Below are positions 1 through 6,669 of a stretch of 64,000 nucleotides of DNA, one piece after another. Made by a program: the position numbers and the translations under genes. Below the pieces are notes generated by a model. The model was not told the DNA's origin, did not search any database, and saw nothing but the letters and a program-made list of their open reading frames with translations. Source of the DNA: M3007 sp033764075 (GTDB taxonomy: Bacteria; Bacteroidota; Bacteroidia; Chitinophagales; Saprospiraceae); NCBI GenBank assembly GCA_033764075.1, contig JANRJH010000007.1, positions 92,304 to 156,303 on the forward strand. Direction: 5' to 3'. The number at the start of each line of letters is the position of its first letter. The stretch's first letter is position 1.

Positions 1-82
1 ACTAAAACTCATCCCGCACCCCGGTTTGAACATACTGAACCGGCGTCGCGGGCGTTTAGGAAACAAATTATGTAGCCTTCCC

Positions 83-1312
83 ATGCGCATTCATCTCCTC
101 CTGATTGGCTTTCTCCTGTTCACCGGCATTTTCCGACTGCAGGCCCAGAACAACTCCGACAAACTCATCGCTTACTTCTCTTTCATCGATTGCAAAGGAA
201 GCGACAACACCGGAAACGGTTCCAATGGCGCTTTCTTCGGCGGACTGGGGTGCACCTGCGGCGTGCGCGACACCGCCATCCAGCTCGATGGCGTGGATGA
301 TGCCGTCTTTTTTGTAGGGCCGTTGGGCGACGTGTTTACCACGAGCGACTTCACCGTGAGTTTCTACATTCGTCCGGACGAGAGCGCCCAGACGCTGGCC
401 ACCCAGATCGTCATGGCCAAGCAGGAAGACTGCTCAACCGACCGCGCCTTCTGGGTGCGCTATTCCCCGCTCAACAACATCATCTCCTCTGGCATCAGCG
501 AAAACGACACCCTGCTGTCCATCGTGTCGGCCAAACTCGACCAAAACGTGTGCTGGCAATACGTCACCCTCGTGCGCAAGGGCAACACCTACTCCATATA
601 CCTGAACAACACCCTGCGGGAAACCAAAACGGCGCCCGCGCGCATCAACATCACCACCGCATCCATCCTCAAGATTTCCGAACCCGTTTGTCCGCTCGAC
701 AACCGCTTTCAGGGCGCCATCGACGAACTCAGGATACACAGCAAGGCTCTGGTGGAAGACGAAATGGAGAAGTACTACTACTCGCCCAACCGGATTCTCA
801 ACAACGATACCCTCATCTACCTCGGCAACAGCTTTCAGGTGCAAACCGCCACAGCCTGCGCCGACAAATTCGAGTGGACGCCCAAGGCCGGCGTGTCCGA
901 CGACACCATCCCCGAACCCCTGATTACCCCGACACAAAGCGGCGATTACATCCTGCGTTTCCGGTTTGAAGACGGTTGCTCGGCTACCGACACCGTTTTC
1001 GTCAACGTCATCGACCCCGACACGCTCGATTGCAACAATATTTTTATCCCCAACGCCTTTACCCCCGGAAGCTCCTTTGGGCGCAACGACCGCTTCCTAA
1101 TCAGCAATCCGTTTTCGATCGACGAGTTCATCTCTCTTGAAGTATTCGACCGCTGGGGTGGGCGCGTATTTTCAGCGGCCGACGAGTACGATTCATGGGA
1201 CGGCAATTTCCAGGGGAAACCCGTCAACCCCGGCATCTTCCTGTACCGGCTTCGGTACCGATGCGATGGGGAGGAACGCACCCTCAACGGCACCCTGACC
1301 GTGCTTCGATAG
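83..1312 (+). CDS. LamG-like surface protein with T9SS type B sorting domain
   Basis: A 409-residue exported protein. I place the start at the ATG at 83, because the following residues (MRIHLLLIGFLLF...LQAQ) form a clean signal peptide; a TTG at 26 would add 19 residues of non-signal-like sequence. Residues of about 25-220 resemble a LamG/concanavalin-like jelly roll (AYFSFIDCKG, IQLDGVDDAV, AIDELRIHSKAL). The last 90 residues, beginning at FIPNAFTPG and including VFDRWGGRVF, match the gliding-motility/CHU_C type C-terminal domain, so the protein should be exported by Sec and then the type IX secretion system to the cell surface. Ligand unknown. A strong terminator follows directly, so it is the last gene of its transcript. 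Confidence 0.85.
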   Translation: MRIHLLLIGFLLFTGIFRLQAQNNSDKLIAYFSFIDCKGSDNTGNGSNGAFFGGLGCTCGVRDTAIQLDGVDDAVFFVGPLGDVFTTSDFTVSFYIRPDESAQTLATQIVMAKQEDCSTDRAFWVRYSPLNNIISSGISENDTLLSIVSAKLDQNVCWQYVTLVRKGNTYSIYLNNTLRETKTAPARINITTASILKISEPVCPLDNRFQGAIDELRIHSKALVEDEMEKYYYSPNRILNNDTLIYLGNSFQVQTATACADKFEWTPKAGVSDDTIPEPLITPTQSGDYILRFRFEDGCSATDTVFVNVIDPDTLDCNNIFIPNAFTPGSSFGRNDRFLISNPFSIDEFISLEVFDRWGGRVFSAADEYDSWDGNFQGKPVNPGIFLYRLRYRCDGEERTLNGTLTVLR

Positions 1313-1320
1313 AAAAAAAC

Positions 1321-1352
1321 AAGCCCGCGGCACATTTGCCACGGGCTTTTTC
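1321..1352 (+). terminator. Rho-independent terminator after the T9SS surface protein
   Basis: A 12-bp stem with one mismatch (AAGCCCGCGGCA pairing with TGCCACGGGCTT) and a 4-base loop runs into TTTTTC, 8 bp after the stop codon at 1312. Confidence 0.85.
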
Positions 1353-1503
1353 ACTAAACCGTTTCTATTGTATGAAGCTACAATGTCTTTACCAAACGTG
1401 TGCCACAATTTAAAAAGTACATGCGTGGCGACATTTTTTTTCTGAAAATACAAACGGTCAAGCAAAAATAGCTTTTGAGGTGTTGTACCAAAAAAACATC
1501 CGC

Positions 1504-1854
1504 ATGAAACGCATTGGGTCGATCCCGTACGCCCGCCTGATCATACCCGCTTTGTTGTTCCTGGCCGTGGCTTGTGCGCCCGCCGGCGCCGACGATGCGC
1601 GCCGGCCGGCAGCGGCGGGTACGCACACGCCCCCCGACGGCCAGGCCGTTTTCCGGCTCTACTGTGTGACCTGCCACGGCGCCGACGGCCGCCTGGGCAT
1701 GAACGGCGCCAAAGACCTGAGCAAAAGCGCGTTGACATTGGAAGAACGCGTTGCGCTCATCACCCAGGGCAAGGGCCTCATGACCCCTTTCGGTGAGCTG
1801 CTCTCTCCCGAGGAAATCCGCGCCGTGGCGGAATATTCGCTGACGTTTAAGTAA
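1504..1854 (+). CDS. Lipoprotein cytochrome c (monohaem)
   Basis: A 116-residue c-type cytochrome. The ATG at 1504 starts a signal sequence ending in a lipobox (LAVAC), which predicts a membrane-anchored periplasmic lipoprotein; a GTG at 1480 is an alternative start but gives a worse signal peptide. The haem-binding motif is CVTCH at about residues 53-57, and the methionine in GLMTPF about 40 residues later is the likely second axial ligand. It is a small class I-type domain, as found in electron carriers for oxidases and dehydrogenases. Its TAA overlaps the ATG of the next gene by one base (TAATG), suggesting translational coupling with the epimerase. Confidence 0.87.
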   Translation: MKRIGSIPYARLIIPALLFLAVACAPAGADDARRPAAAGTHTPPDGQAVFRLYCVTCHGADGRLGMNGAKDLSKSALTLEERVALITQGKGLMTPFGELLSPEEIRAVAEYSLTFK

Positions 1855-2882
1855 TGGATCGGATGAACAAGGAAAAACTGCTGCTGACGGGCGCCACCGG
1901 TTTCCTCGGCGCATACGTGCTGGAACGCCTCTTGCAGAAGGGGTACGCGGTCCGTGCCCTGAGGCGCGCCTCCAGCCCGATGGACATGGTGGCCGACCTG
2001 GCCGACCGCGTGGAATGGGTGGAGGGCGACATCACAGACCTCGTGGCGCTCGAAGACGCCTTCGAAGGCGTAACCCGCGTCATACACAGCGCCGCGCTGG
2101 TGTCGCACCACCCGCGCGACCTGCAGCAAATGAACCGGGTAAACATTGAAGGCACGGCCAACATCGTGAACCTGAGCCTCGAATTCGGTATCCAAAAACT
2201 GGTGCACGTCAGCAGCATCGCCGCGCTGGGCCGCAGCAAAGACCGCACGGTGCTGAGCGAGGACAGCAAATGGGTGCAGAGCCCCGACAACAGCCGATAT
2301 GCCGTGAGCAAGTACCTGGCCGAACAGGAAGTGTGGCGCGGACATGCCGAGGGGCTCACCGTGGCCATCGCCAACCCGGCGGTCATCCTCGGCGCCGGGT
2401 TCTGGCACACCGGTACAGGGCGACTGTTCCGGCAGGTCGACCAGGGGCTTCGTTTCTGGTCGAGCGGCCGCTCGGGGTTTGTAGACGTGCGCGACGTGGC
2501 CGATTTTATCCTGCTCCTGTTGGAAAACGACATTAACGGCGAGCGGTACGTACTGAGTGCAGAGACCCGTCCCTTTCGCGACCTCTTTAACCTGGCTGCC
2601 CGGGCATTGGACCGGAAACCGCCCTCCATCAAGGTAACCGCCCCGCTGGCCGAGATCGCCTGGCGCGTGGAGTGGCTCAAGGAAAAACTGCTGGGCACCG
2701 AACCTATCGTCACCAAAGAAAGCGCCAGAGCCAGCCTGAATCAGTACGTTTACGACAATGAAAAGTCCCTTGGCGTGCCGGGTTTCCGGTATCGACCTTT
2801 CGAGGATACGGTTCGGGAAACCGCCGGGGCTTACCGGGATTCTGTTCAAAAAGGCTTGAAAGCCACTCGATTGACGCCATGA
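1854..2882 (+). CDS. NAD(P)-dependent epimerase/dehydratase (extended SDR)
   Basis: A 342-residue cytoplasmic extended short-chain dehydrogenase. The N-terminus has the Rossmann dinucleotide-binding motif TGATGFLG (residues 11-18), and the catalytic YxxxK pair is in SRYAVSKYLAE (about residue 146). The HSAALV segment is typical of dihydroflavonol-4-reductase/3-beta-HSD-like members. Substrate cannot be told from sequence; sugar nucleotides, hydroxysteroid-like or flavonol-like substrates are all known in this family. It overlaps the cytochrome gene upstream by one base and the TlpA-like gene downstream by four (ATGA), so the three form a tight operon. Confidence 0.88.
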   Translation: MDRMNKEKLLLTGATGFLGAYVLERLLQKGYAVRALRRASSPMDMVADLADRVEWVEGDITDLVALEDAFEGVTRVIHSAALVSHHPRDLQQMNRVNIEGTANIVNLSLEFGIQKLVHVSSIAALGRSKDRTVLSEDSKWVQSPDNSRYAVSKYLAEQEVWRGHAEGLTVAIANPAVILGAGFWHTGTGRLFRQVDQGLRFWSSGRSGFVDVRDVADFILLLLENDINGERYVLSAETRPFRDLFNLAARALDRKPPSIKVTAPLAEIAWRVEWLKEKLLGTEPIVTKESARASLNQYVYDNEKSLGVPGFRYRPFEDTVRETAGAYRDSVQKGLKATRLTP

Positions 2883-3382
2883 AACGATGGTTATTTGCGG
2901 GCGCTGTTGCCCTCCTTCTCCTGTTTGTATGGTACCGCAGCCGCCAGCCCCGCTTCATCGCCGGCGAGCAGGCGCCCGACTTTGAGGTGACCCTGGCCGA
3001 CGGAACGCCTTTTCGATTCTCGGACCTCCAGGGCAAATATGTGCTGCTACAGTTCTGGGGCAGCTGGTGCGGGCCCTGCCGCGCCGAAAATCCGCACCTG
3101 GCCGAATTGTACCGCCGGTACCACCAGGCCGGCCTGGAGATCGTGAGCATTGGCATCGAACGAAACCCCGCTGCCTGGCAAAAGGCCATTGCTGCCGACG
3201 GGCTCGTGTGGCCCTACCACAGCGCCGACTTCCAGGAGTTCGGCAACCCCGTGGCCAGACTGTACAACGTGAACGCCATTCCCACCACCTTTCTGATCAA
3301 TCCCGATGGCGCCATCATGGGCGTGTCCCTTTCGCCCAAAGCCATGGACAAGCTTTTGGCAGACAAACTGCTGCAAAACTGA
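2879..3382 (+). CDS. TlpA-like membrane-anchored thioredoxin
   Basis: A 167-residue redoxin. Residues 2-18 (KRWLFAGAVALLLLFVW) are an uncleaved signal anchor, so the thioredoxin domain should face the periplasm. The active site is WCGPC in QFWGSWCGPCRAENP (about residues 59-68), and the cis-proline segment is NAIPTTFLI. The AhpC/TSA-TlpA family reduces or shuttles disulfides, often during cytochrome c maturation, which fits the cytochrome gene two places upstream. The start ATG overlaps the upstream TGA. About 115 bp separate it from grpE. Confidence 0.9.
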   Translation: MKRWLFAGAVALLLLFVWYRSRQPRFIAGEQAPDFEVTLADGTPFRFSDLQGKYVLLQFWGSWCGPCRAENPHLAELYRRYHQAGLEIVSIGIERNPAAWQKAIAADGLVWPYHSADFQEFGNPVARLYNVNAIPTTFLINPDGAIMGVSLSPKAMDKLLADKLLQN

Positions 3383-3497
3383 CAAATTGACCTGAACAGC
3401 GGCGGGGCACGGGATTTGTGGAAATGGGTTCCGGACGAGCGTTCTATCGATCCGCAGCACTCTTGCATTGAAAAAAACATTTAAAAAAATATTTTCC

Positions 3498-4034
3498 ATG
3501 ATGGAAAAAGACCCCGCCGTGCACAGCGAACAGCCGGAAGTGCAACCTGTGGACAACGACCAGAACCACCATGCCGCAGCCGAAATCCCTTCGAACGAAC
3601 AAATACGCATACAGGAACTGGAACAACAACTGGAAGAGGCCAAAAACAAACACCTCTATCTGTTGTCCGATTTTGAAAACCTCAAACGCAACGCCGCCAG
3701 GGAGCGCATGGAGTTGATCATGACCGCCGGACGCGACATCCTGTCAGCCTTGTTGCCGGTACTCGACGACTTCGACCGCGCTGCCCAGAACAATGCGCTG
3801 AGCGAAGGCGTGGAGCTCATCCACCACAAGCTGGTGCATACCCTGCAAAGCAAGGGGCTGAGTTCCATGAACGTGCAAAAGGGTGATCCTTTTGACGCCG
3901 ACCGGCACGAAGCGGTGGCTGAATTGCCCGCCGCGGAGGAAGCACTGAAGGGAAAGATCATCGATGTGATCGATCAGGGCTACGTGCTCGGCGAACGCAT
4001 CATCCGCTTCGCCAAAGTAGTGGTGGGCCGCTAA
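3498..4034 (+). CDS. grpE: Nucleotide exchange factor GrpE
   Basis: A 178-residue GrpE, the cofactor that releases ADP from DnaK. The N-terminal third is charged and coiled-coil-like (EQIRIQELEQQLEEAKNK), followed by the family signature YLLSDFENLKRNAARERME and the beta-domain with DRHEAVAELP and GYVLGERIIRFAKVVV. I favour the ATG at 3498 (a second ATG follows at 3501); a TTG at 3468 would add ten Lys/Phe-rich residues and cannot be excluded. dnaJ begins 24 bp downstream, the usual grpE-dnaJ arrangement; dnaK is not in this window. Confidence 0.93.
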   Translation: MMEKDPAVHSEQPEVQPVDNDQNHHAAAEIPSNEQIRIQELEQQLEEAKNKHLYLLSDFENLKRNAARERMELIMTAGRDILSALLPVLDDFDRAAQNNALSEGVELIHHKLVHTLQSKGLSSMNVQKGDPFDADRHEAVAELPAAEEALKGKIIDVIDQGYVLGERIIRFAKVVVGR

Positions 4035-4058
4035 TTCACCTTTTTACGCAAACGCATC

Positions 4059-5219
4059 ATGGCCAAAAGGGATTATTACGAGGTGCTCGGCGTACCGAAA
4101 AACGCCGACGCCGACGACATAAAAAAAGCCTACCGGAAAAAAGCGGTGGAATACCACCCTGACAAAAATCCGGACGACAAACACGCCGAGGAGAAATTCA
4201 AGGAGGCTGCCGAAGCGTACGAAATTCTGGGTGACCCGGACAAACGCGCCCGCTACGACCGGTACGGACACGCGGCCTTCGACAACGCTTCGGGCGGCGG
4301 TTCCTCTTTTCAGGGCATGGATGTAGACGACATCCTGCGCCACTTCGGCTTTGGGGGCGAGGATATTTTCGGCAGCTTCTTCGGCGGAAGCCGTCGGCAG
4401 GGTGGCGCCCGGGGCAGGGGAGAGCGCGGCAGCAACCTGCGCATCCGCGTCAAGATGAGCCTGGAAGAGATTGCCACCGGGGTGAAAAAAAACATCAAGG
4501 TGCGCAAGCAAACCGCCTGCACCACCTGCAACGGCTCCGGCGCCCGCGACGGGGCGGTAGACACCTGCACCACCTGCCGGGGTTCCGGTATGGTGAACCG
4601 GGTGACCAATACCCCGTTCGGCATGATGCAAGCGGCCACCACCTGCCCGGCCTGCAACGGAGCGGGCGCTACCGCCAAGTCGCCCTGCAATGTCTGTAAA
4701 GGCGACGGACGCGTGTTCGGCGAAGAAACCATCGAAATTGACATCCCCGCAGGCGTGAGCGACGGTATCCAGCTGTCGCTCTCCGGTAAAGGCAACGCAG
4801 GCGCCAAGGGCGGACCCAACGGCGACCTCATCGTCAACATCGAAGAGACGCCCCACGAGGACTTCACCCGCGAAGGTGACAACATCATCTACGAACTTTA
4901 CCTAAACATTGCCGACGCCGCACTCGGCACCAAGGTAGAAGTGCCCACCCTCGACGGCCGCGCGCGCATCACCATCCCCCCCGGCACCCAACCGGGCAAA
5001 ATCCTGCGCCTGCGCGAAAAGGGCATCCCCCACCTGCAAGCCTACGGCCGGGGCGACCAGCTGATCCATGTGAACATCTGGACGCCCAAAAAGGTCAACG
5101 AGGAAGAACGGCAACTCCTGGAACGCCTCCGCAACATGCCCAATTTCCAACCCAACCCCGGGAAAGACGAAAAGACCTTCTTTGAACGCATCCGCGACGC
5201 GTTTAACCCGGAGAAATAA
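4059..5219 (+). CDS. dnaJ: Molecular chaperone DnaJ
   Basis: A 386-residue complete type I DnaJ (Hsp40), which delivers unfolded clients to DnaK and stimulates its ATPase. The J domain occupies residues 1-70 with the HPD motif (EYHPDKNPDD). A Gly/Phe-rich linker contains the GGEDIFGSFFGGS stretch. The four zinc-finger repeats are CTTCNGSG, CTTCRGSG, CPACNGAG and CNVCKGDG (about residues 150-220). The C-terminal substrate-binding domains follow (IDIPAGVSDG, VPTLDGRARITIPPGTQPG). It lies 24 bp after grpE and is followed by a short hairpin with a T-run. Confidence 0.96.
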   Translation: MAKRDYYEVLGVPKNADADDIKKAYRKKAVEYHPDKNPDDKHAEEKFKEAAEAYEILGDPDKRARYDRYGHAAFDNASGGGSSFQGMDVDDILRHFGFGGEDIFGSFFGGSRRQGGARGRGERGSNLRIRVKMSLEEIATGVKKNIKVRKQTACTTCNGSGARDGAVDTCTTCRGSGMVNRVTNTPFGMMQAATTCPACNGAGATAKSPCNVCKGDGRVFGEETIEIDIPAGVSDGIQLSLSGKGNAGAKGGPNGDLIVNIEETPHEDFTREGDNIIYELYLNIADAALGTKVEVPTLDGRARITIPPGTQPGKILRLREKGIPHLQAYGRGDQLIHVNIWTPKKVNEEERQLLERLRNMPNFQPNPGKDEKTFFERIRDAFNPEK

Positions 5220-5228
5220 ACCGCTACC

Positions 5229-5250
5229 CGCCGCCCCCAGGCGTTTTTTT
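5229..5250 (+). terminator. Probable terminator after grpE-dnaJ
   Basis: A short 4-bp CGCC/GGCG stem with a 7-base loop is followed by seven T residues at 5244-5250, nine bases after the dnaJ stop. The stem is weak, the T-run is good. Confidence 0.5.
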
Positions 5251-5271
5251 CATGAATGATGAAAAATAGAC

Positions 5272-5302
5272 TTGCACATTTGTGCAGGTCGGCGTACATT
5301 TG
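5272..5302 (+). promoter_or_regulatory. Bacteroidota-type promoter of tRNA-Leu
   Basis: TTG at 5272-5274 (-33 element), a 20-base spacer, then TACATTTG at 5295-5302, a full match to the -7 consensus TAnnTTTG. It ends 25 bases before the tRNA. Confidence 0.65.
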
Positions 5303-5327
5303 CATCCGTTTTTACAAAAACCTCCCC

Positions 5328-5410
5328 GGCCACGTGGCGGAATTGGTAGACGCGCTACTTTGAGGGGGTAGTGTCCTTCGGATGTGCTGGTTCGACTCCA
5401 GTCGTGGTCA
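5328..5410 (+). tRNA. tRNA-Leu (anticodon GAG)
   Basis: An 83-base class II tRNA. The 7-bp acceptor stem is GGCCACG/CGTGGTC with one G-U pair and discriminator A at 5410. The D arm has GCG/CGC around AATTGGTAGA, the anticodon loop is TTGAGGG on a 5-bp stem (CTACT/GGTAG), the variable arm is long (TGTCCTTCGGATGT), and the T arm has TTCGACT on a 5-bp stem. Anticodon GAG reads CUC/CUU leucine codons. The 3' CCA is not encoded, as is common in this phylum. Confidence 0.95.
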
Positions 5411-5416
5411 CTTTAC

Positions 5417-5455
5417 ATGGGCTTTTCAGGTGTATCACCTGGCAAGCCCATTTTT
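5417..5455 (+). terminator. Terminator after tRNA-Leu
   Basis: A long hairpin with outer stem ATGGGCTT/AAGCCCAT and inner stem CAGGTG/CACCTG, followed by TTTT. It starts 7 bases past the tRNA. Confidence 0.85.
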
Positions 5456-5494
5456 CTTGCTCAAGCAGCTATTCAAAAAACCGAAAAGCAAGCG

Positions 5495-6646
5495 TTAAGC
5501 CCGAACCCTCCTAATGACAACCGTAAACTGCTCCCCCTCCTTGTCATGCACAAATTCGATGTGCGGCCAGGCCTTCAGGGAGCGCAAAATACCGCTGCCG
5601 ATGCCCCGGTAAGGAAGCACATCGGGCGCCAGGGAGGCCAGTATGGTATTGCGGGAGCGCCGGATCCCGGCCCGGATCTGGGCTTCGGTGAGGTTATTGG
5701 GTAGTTTGCCGGGGCTTCGGATTTCGATGCGGTCGTCGAGCACAAAAATTTTGATGCTGTCGCGAATGAAATAGTCGCGGTGGATGAGCGCGTTGACCAG
5801 CAACTCTTTGAGCACGACTTCGGGGATTTCGAGGTCTCCCAGTGTGTTGAAGTCTTTTCCGTTTTGCGGTCGGTTCAGGGCGCGTTTCATAAAGTCGAGG
5901 CCGCGCTGGTAGAGTTGGGGGAGTGTGCCTCGTATGTCTTCGCTGCCGAGGTATTTTTCCCCGGCGATGTCGGTTCCGGCGAACCAGACGGCGGAGATAA
6001 AAAATTGGGAGACAATTTTTTCAGGGTGTTTGGCAAAGAGCAGCGCGCCGGCCACGTTGAGGCGTTCGCCGTCGGCCAGGCGGAGGTTGGCGAGCAGGCG
6101 GGGCAGTTCGGCTTCTTCAAGTGGTGTTTGATATTTTTCTTCGTAGAACTGGCGGAATTCGCGGGTGTCGAGTTCGTCGGCGATGGAGAATGGCAAAAGT
6201 ATCTCTTCGGCATACAGATCGCCGGAGGTCTGGAGCAGGCGAGCGAGCTCTTCGTTGCTGGTTACCTTGCGTTTGTCGGGGCCATTTTTTACGAAAATCA
6301 GTCCGTCTTTGTCTTTATAGGGTTTGTGGGCGCCCCCGGGAACGGTCACGACCAGCACTTTTTTACCGTCTATTTCTGCACTTTCCGTTTTGATTGTAAG
6401 CGGCGGATTTACGCCTTCCGAGGCGGCATTGACCAACAGACTGCTGATGCGCTGGATGTCTTCATATGACAATCCGGTAATGGCACCGGTTTTATCGGCA
6501 ACGCCCACGATAATCTGTCCACCCTCGGTATTGGCAAAGGCCACGAGTTCCTGCGCTGCGCTGAGCGGGTTGGTGATGTTCTCTTTAAACTGGACGTGGC
6601 TGGTTTCGCCACCGCCAATGAGTTGCAGTATTGCTGATTTTTCCAT
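5495..6646 (-). CDS. AlbA_2 (Schlafen-like) domain protein with ATPase-fold C-terminus
   Basis: A 383-residue protein. The true start is the ATG at 6646 (MEKSAILQLIGGGET); the open frame continues upstream only as overlap with the neighbouring gene. Residues 10-130 form an AlbA_2 putative nucleic-acid-binding domain (ETSHVQFKEN, LVAFANTEGGQIIVGV, KPYKDKDGLIFVKNG). The C-terminal half carries the HATPase_c_4 signature (LLVNALIHRDYF, DDRIEIRSPGKLP, YRGIGSGI). Such proteins are often annotated as ATP-binding or transcriptional regulators, but their biochemical role is poorly known. It starts 23 bp after the nrdJ stop on the same strand and is probably cotranscribed with it. Confidence 0.85.
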   Translation of the reverse strand: MEKSAILQLIGGGETSHVQFKENITNPLSAAQELVAFANTEGGQIIVGVADKTGAITGLSYEDIQRISSLLVNAASEGVNPPLTIKTESAEIDGKKVLVVTVPGGAHKPYKDKDGLIFVKNGPDKRKVTSNEELARLLQTSGDLYAEEILLPFSIADELDTREFRQFYEEKYQTPLEEAELPRLLANLRLADGERLNVAGALLFAKHPEKIVSQFFISAVWFAGTDIAGEKYLGSEDIRGTLPQLYQRGLDFMKRALNRPQNGKDFNTLGDLEIPEVVLKELLVNALIHRDYFIRDSIKIFVLDDRIEIRSPGKLPNNLTEAQIRAGIRRSRNTILASLAPDVLPYRGIGSGILRSLKAWPHIEFVHDKEGEQFTVVIRRVRA

Positions 6647-6669
6647 TTTAAGCCACAAATTTACACCAC